DNA of 9,211 bases. Source: Lentisphaerota bacterium (GTDB lineage Bacteria > Verrucomicrobiota > Lentisphaeria > Oligosphaerales > Oligosphaeraceae). The notes beneath the pieces are model-generated. The model ran no database searches. It had not been told where the DNA came from and was given only the letters and a program-made list of their open reading frames with translations. Below are positions 7,931 to 9,211 of this stretch, one piece after another (position 1 is the stretch's first letter; every line of letters begins with the position of its first letter). The stretch lies in the NCBI GenBank assembly GCA_012800625.1, contig JAAZIY010000009.1, positions 1 to 9,211 on the forward strand, given 5' to 3'. The position numbers and the translations under genes were made by a program.

Positions 7931-7986
7931 GGAATTGCAGGCTTCCGGGAATACTGGCTAGTGCCGCTGGAGCTGTCTGAGAAAGT

Positions 7987-8014
7987 AAGCCGCTGTTTCT
8001 CGCCTCAGCGGCTT
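7987..8014. terminator. Hairpin between convergent genes, probable bidirectional terminator
   Basis: AAGCCGCTG (7987-7995) pairs perfectly with CAGCGGCTT (8006-8014) across a 10-base loop, with weaker G-U and A-U extension outward. It sits between the stop at 7930 and the convergent stop at 8058. The downstream tracts are only moderately T-rich on either side (GTTGCTTTG rightward, ACTTTCTC leftward), so the termination efficiency is uncertain. Confidence 0.6.
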
Positions 8015-8057
8015 GTTGCTTTGCGCCTGTATTCATGTATAGTTCTTCAGGTTTGTG

Positions 8058-9122
8058 CTAATGCTTTCTGTTGAGCATGGCCTGGCTCCATTGTCTTAGG
8101 TTTTGTTTGTCCTCGCAGTCGGGCAGAGCTTTGTCTAGTATATTTTCCGCCTTGTCTATATATTGCTGCGCCAGCTTGGCGCTGGCCTCGATGGCGCCGC
8201 TATTGATGATTATTTGTCGGGCCTCTTCGAGCTCCTCGCTGCCGCATTGCGGATTGCCCAGGGTTTTGCCCAGATGCTCTTTTTGAGCCTGATTGAGCTT
8301 TTGCCAAGCCTTGCAGAGCAATACGGTGCGCTTGCCTTCGCGCAGGTCGGAGGCGATGCTTTTGCCCAGCCGCTGTTCGTTGCCAGTGACGCCTAGTATG
8401 TCATCCTGCAACTGGAAGGCGATGCCGCAGAACTCGGCAAACTGTGCCAGCTGCGCGGCCAGCTCCTGCTTGTCCTGCCCGGCCAGCATCACCCCGGCCC
8501 AGGCGCAGTAGGATAGGAGCGCGCCGGTCTTGAGACGCATCATCTCCAGTATATCCTCTTCGCGGCAGTGCTCCGGCTTGCGGAAGGAGAGCTCGACGTC
8601 GATTTGCTCGCCGCCAAGCAATTGCGGATAAAGCTCGGCGCACATTTTGGCAAGCAGTAGGTTTTTCAGTTCGGCGGCGAGCCTGGGTGCTCCGGCTATG
8701 AGATGCATGGCCTGGCCTTGCAGGAGGTCGCCGGCGAGGATTGCCAGGCTGCGGCCATAGTCGTTGGCGGTTTCCTCGGGCAAAGCCCAGCTTTGACGAG
8801 CCAGTTGAGCGCCTAGCACATGGGCGCTGGGCTGTCCGCGGCGCAGGTGGTCATGGTCGATGATGTCGTCGTGTAATAGCGTCCAGGTGTGGAAGACTTC
8901 AACCGCTGCCGCCGCCGGCATGGCGTCGTCGGCTTCGCCGCCCGCGGCCAGGCAGGCTAGCACTAGCAGCCTGGGGCGCAGGCATTTGCCCGGCTGTTTG
9001 AAGTAGGCTAGGGAGGCCTGGCGTAGATGCGATGATAAAAAATCCGCGTGCAAGGCGCTCTCCTGGTGGATGAGCGCATAGATGCGCTGGGTGAAAAGCG
9101 CTGGCTCGGAAAGTAATGACAT
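8058..9122 (-). CDS. Polyprenyl diphosphate synthase (geranylgeranyl/farnesyl type)
   Basis: This cytoplasmic class of enzyme condenses isopentenyl diphosphate with allylic diphosphates to make chains for quinones, carotenoids, hopanoids or cell-wall carriers. The 354-residue protein shows the family motifs in order: PGKCLRPRL (residues 44-52, Gly45-Lys46-Arg49 substrate site), first Asp-rich motif DDIID (85-89) followed by LRRG, LKTGAL (197-202), second Asp-rich motif DDILG (240-244), then GKSIASDLREGKRT. The first motif lacks the two-residue insertion of E. coli IspA. Trp80, five residues before it, is bulky, which in this family usually limits products to about C15-C20; DDILG is also seen in archaeal-type geranylgeranyl synthases. 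Product length is inferred. The start ATG (9122-9120) has a good ribosome site. The gene has higher G+C than the three + strand genes and converges on them. Confidence 0.93.
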   Translation of the reverse strand: MSLLSEPALFTQRIYALIHQESALHADFLSSHLRQASLAYFKQPGKCLRPRLLVLACLAAGGEADDAMPAAAAVEVFHTWTLLHDDIIDHDHLRRGQPSAHVLGAQLARQSWALPEETANDYGRSLAILAGDLLQGQAMHLIAGAPRLAAELKNLLLAKMCAELYPQLLGGEQIDVELSFRKPEHCREEDILEMMRLKTGALLSYCAWAGVMLAGQDKQELAAQLAQFAEFCGIAFQLQDDILGVTGNEQRLGKSIASDLREGKRTVLLCKAWQKLNQAQKEHLGKTLGNPQCGSEELEEARQIIINSGAIEASAKLAQQYIDKAENILDKALPDCEDKQNLRQWSQAMLNRKH

Positions 9123-9128
9123 GAGAAA

Positions 9129-9132
9129 TCCT
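9129..9132 (-). promoter_or_regulatory. Ribosome binding site of the polyprenyl synthase gene
   Basis: On the - strand AGGA lies 6 bases before the ATG. The reading frame is open further upstream to the window edge, but through the hexanucleotide array (Leu-Pro repeats) and without a usable start codon, so this site fixes the start. Confidence 0.6.
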
Positions 9133-9144
9133 GATTTTTGGGAC

Positions 9145-9187
9145 GGGGGCGGGAGCGGGAACGGGAGCGGGAGCGGGAGCGGGGAGC
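9145..9187. repeat. GGGAGC hexanucleotide tandem array
   Basis: Seven consecutive units are readable: GGGGGC, GGGAGC, GGGAAC, three GGGAGC and a final seven-base GGGGAGC. The array is purine-rich on the + strand and lies 23 bases upstream of the - strand ATG, in the 5' leader or promoter region of the prenyl synthase gene. The strand asymmetry and G-runs would allow G-quadruplex formation on the + strand, which is inference. Confidence 0.85.
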
Positions 9188-9200
9188 ACGCTAAAGCGTG
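9187..9200. repeat. Short intergenic palindrome CACGCT-AA-AGCGTG
   Basis: A perfect 6-bp inverted repeat with a two-base centre directly abuts the hexanucleotide array and is followed by TACTACATACG at the window edge. I remember very similar AGCGTG-type palindromes scattered between genes in Verrucomicrobia and Lentisphaerae. A dispersed REP-like element is therefore likely, but only one copy is visible here. Confidence 0.6.
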
Positions 9201-9211
9201 TACTACATACG

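Noticed and set aside
8071..8511. + strand ORFs inside the prenyl synthase gene
   Set aside because: They are shadows of a clear family member on the opposite strand and show no domain features.
8899..9189. - strand ORF starting with an Ala-Pro repeat
   Set aside because: It is translation of the GGGAGC array running out of frame into the prenyl synthase gene, which is well supported in another frame.

Overview
The window looks like an accessory carbohydrate-processing locus of a bacterium from the Planctomycetota-Verrucomicrobiota-Lentisphaerota group. I favour Lentisphaerota or Verrucomicrobiota, with moderate confidence. Three points suggest this: large secreted proteins with carbohydrate-binding domains that recur as close paralogues; a C-terminal module I remember from uncharacterised secreted proteins of that group; and, at the right edge, a short CACGCT-AA-AGCGTG palindrome of a kind I remember as an intergenic repeat in those genomes. 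None of this was checked against a database.

Layout. Positions 1-140 hold the probable end of a + strand gene, closed by a strong terminator (161-225). Then come three + strand genes for exported proteins. The first (285-2511) is a signal peptide, a CBM4/9-like domain and a GH123/DUF4091-like hydrolase domain. It is split by one frame break near 1014-1026, so it reads as two overlapping ORFs (285-1040 and 964-2511). The second (2644-5211) and third (5381-7930) are tandem paralogues of 855 and 849 residues: signal peptide, near-identical CBM4/9-like domain, divergent linker region, a conserved barrel-like core with invariant acidic residues, and a C-terminal beta-sandwich. A hairpin at 7987-8014 lies between this group and a convergent - strand gene (8058-9122) for a short-chain polyprenyl diphosphate synthase. 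That gene has visibly higher G+C than the three before it (38 of 60 bases in one sampled line against 30 of 60 in the second gene). A GGGAGC hexanucleotide array (9145-9187) and the palindrome (9187-9200) lie just upstream of it.

How the parts fit. The three secreted proteins probably act outside the cytoplasm on a glycan, each tethered by its binding domains; the substrate cannot be read from the sequence. Spacers of 132 and 169 bases, with no clear terminator between the genes, allow cotranscription but do not prove it. The prenyl synthase is an isoprenoid-pathway gene with no visible functional link to the others. No stretch longer than 300 bases lacks a gene. I saw no tRNA, rRNA, CRISPR array, transposase or riboswitch.

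The most interesting points are the uncharacterised tandem family and its patchwork of synonymous divergence, which looks like gene conversion limited to the two carbohydrate-binding ends.
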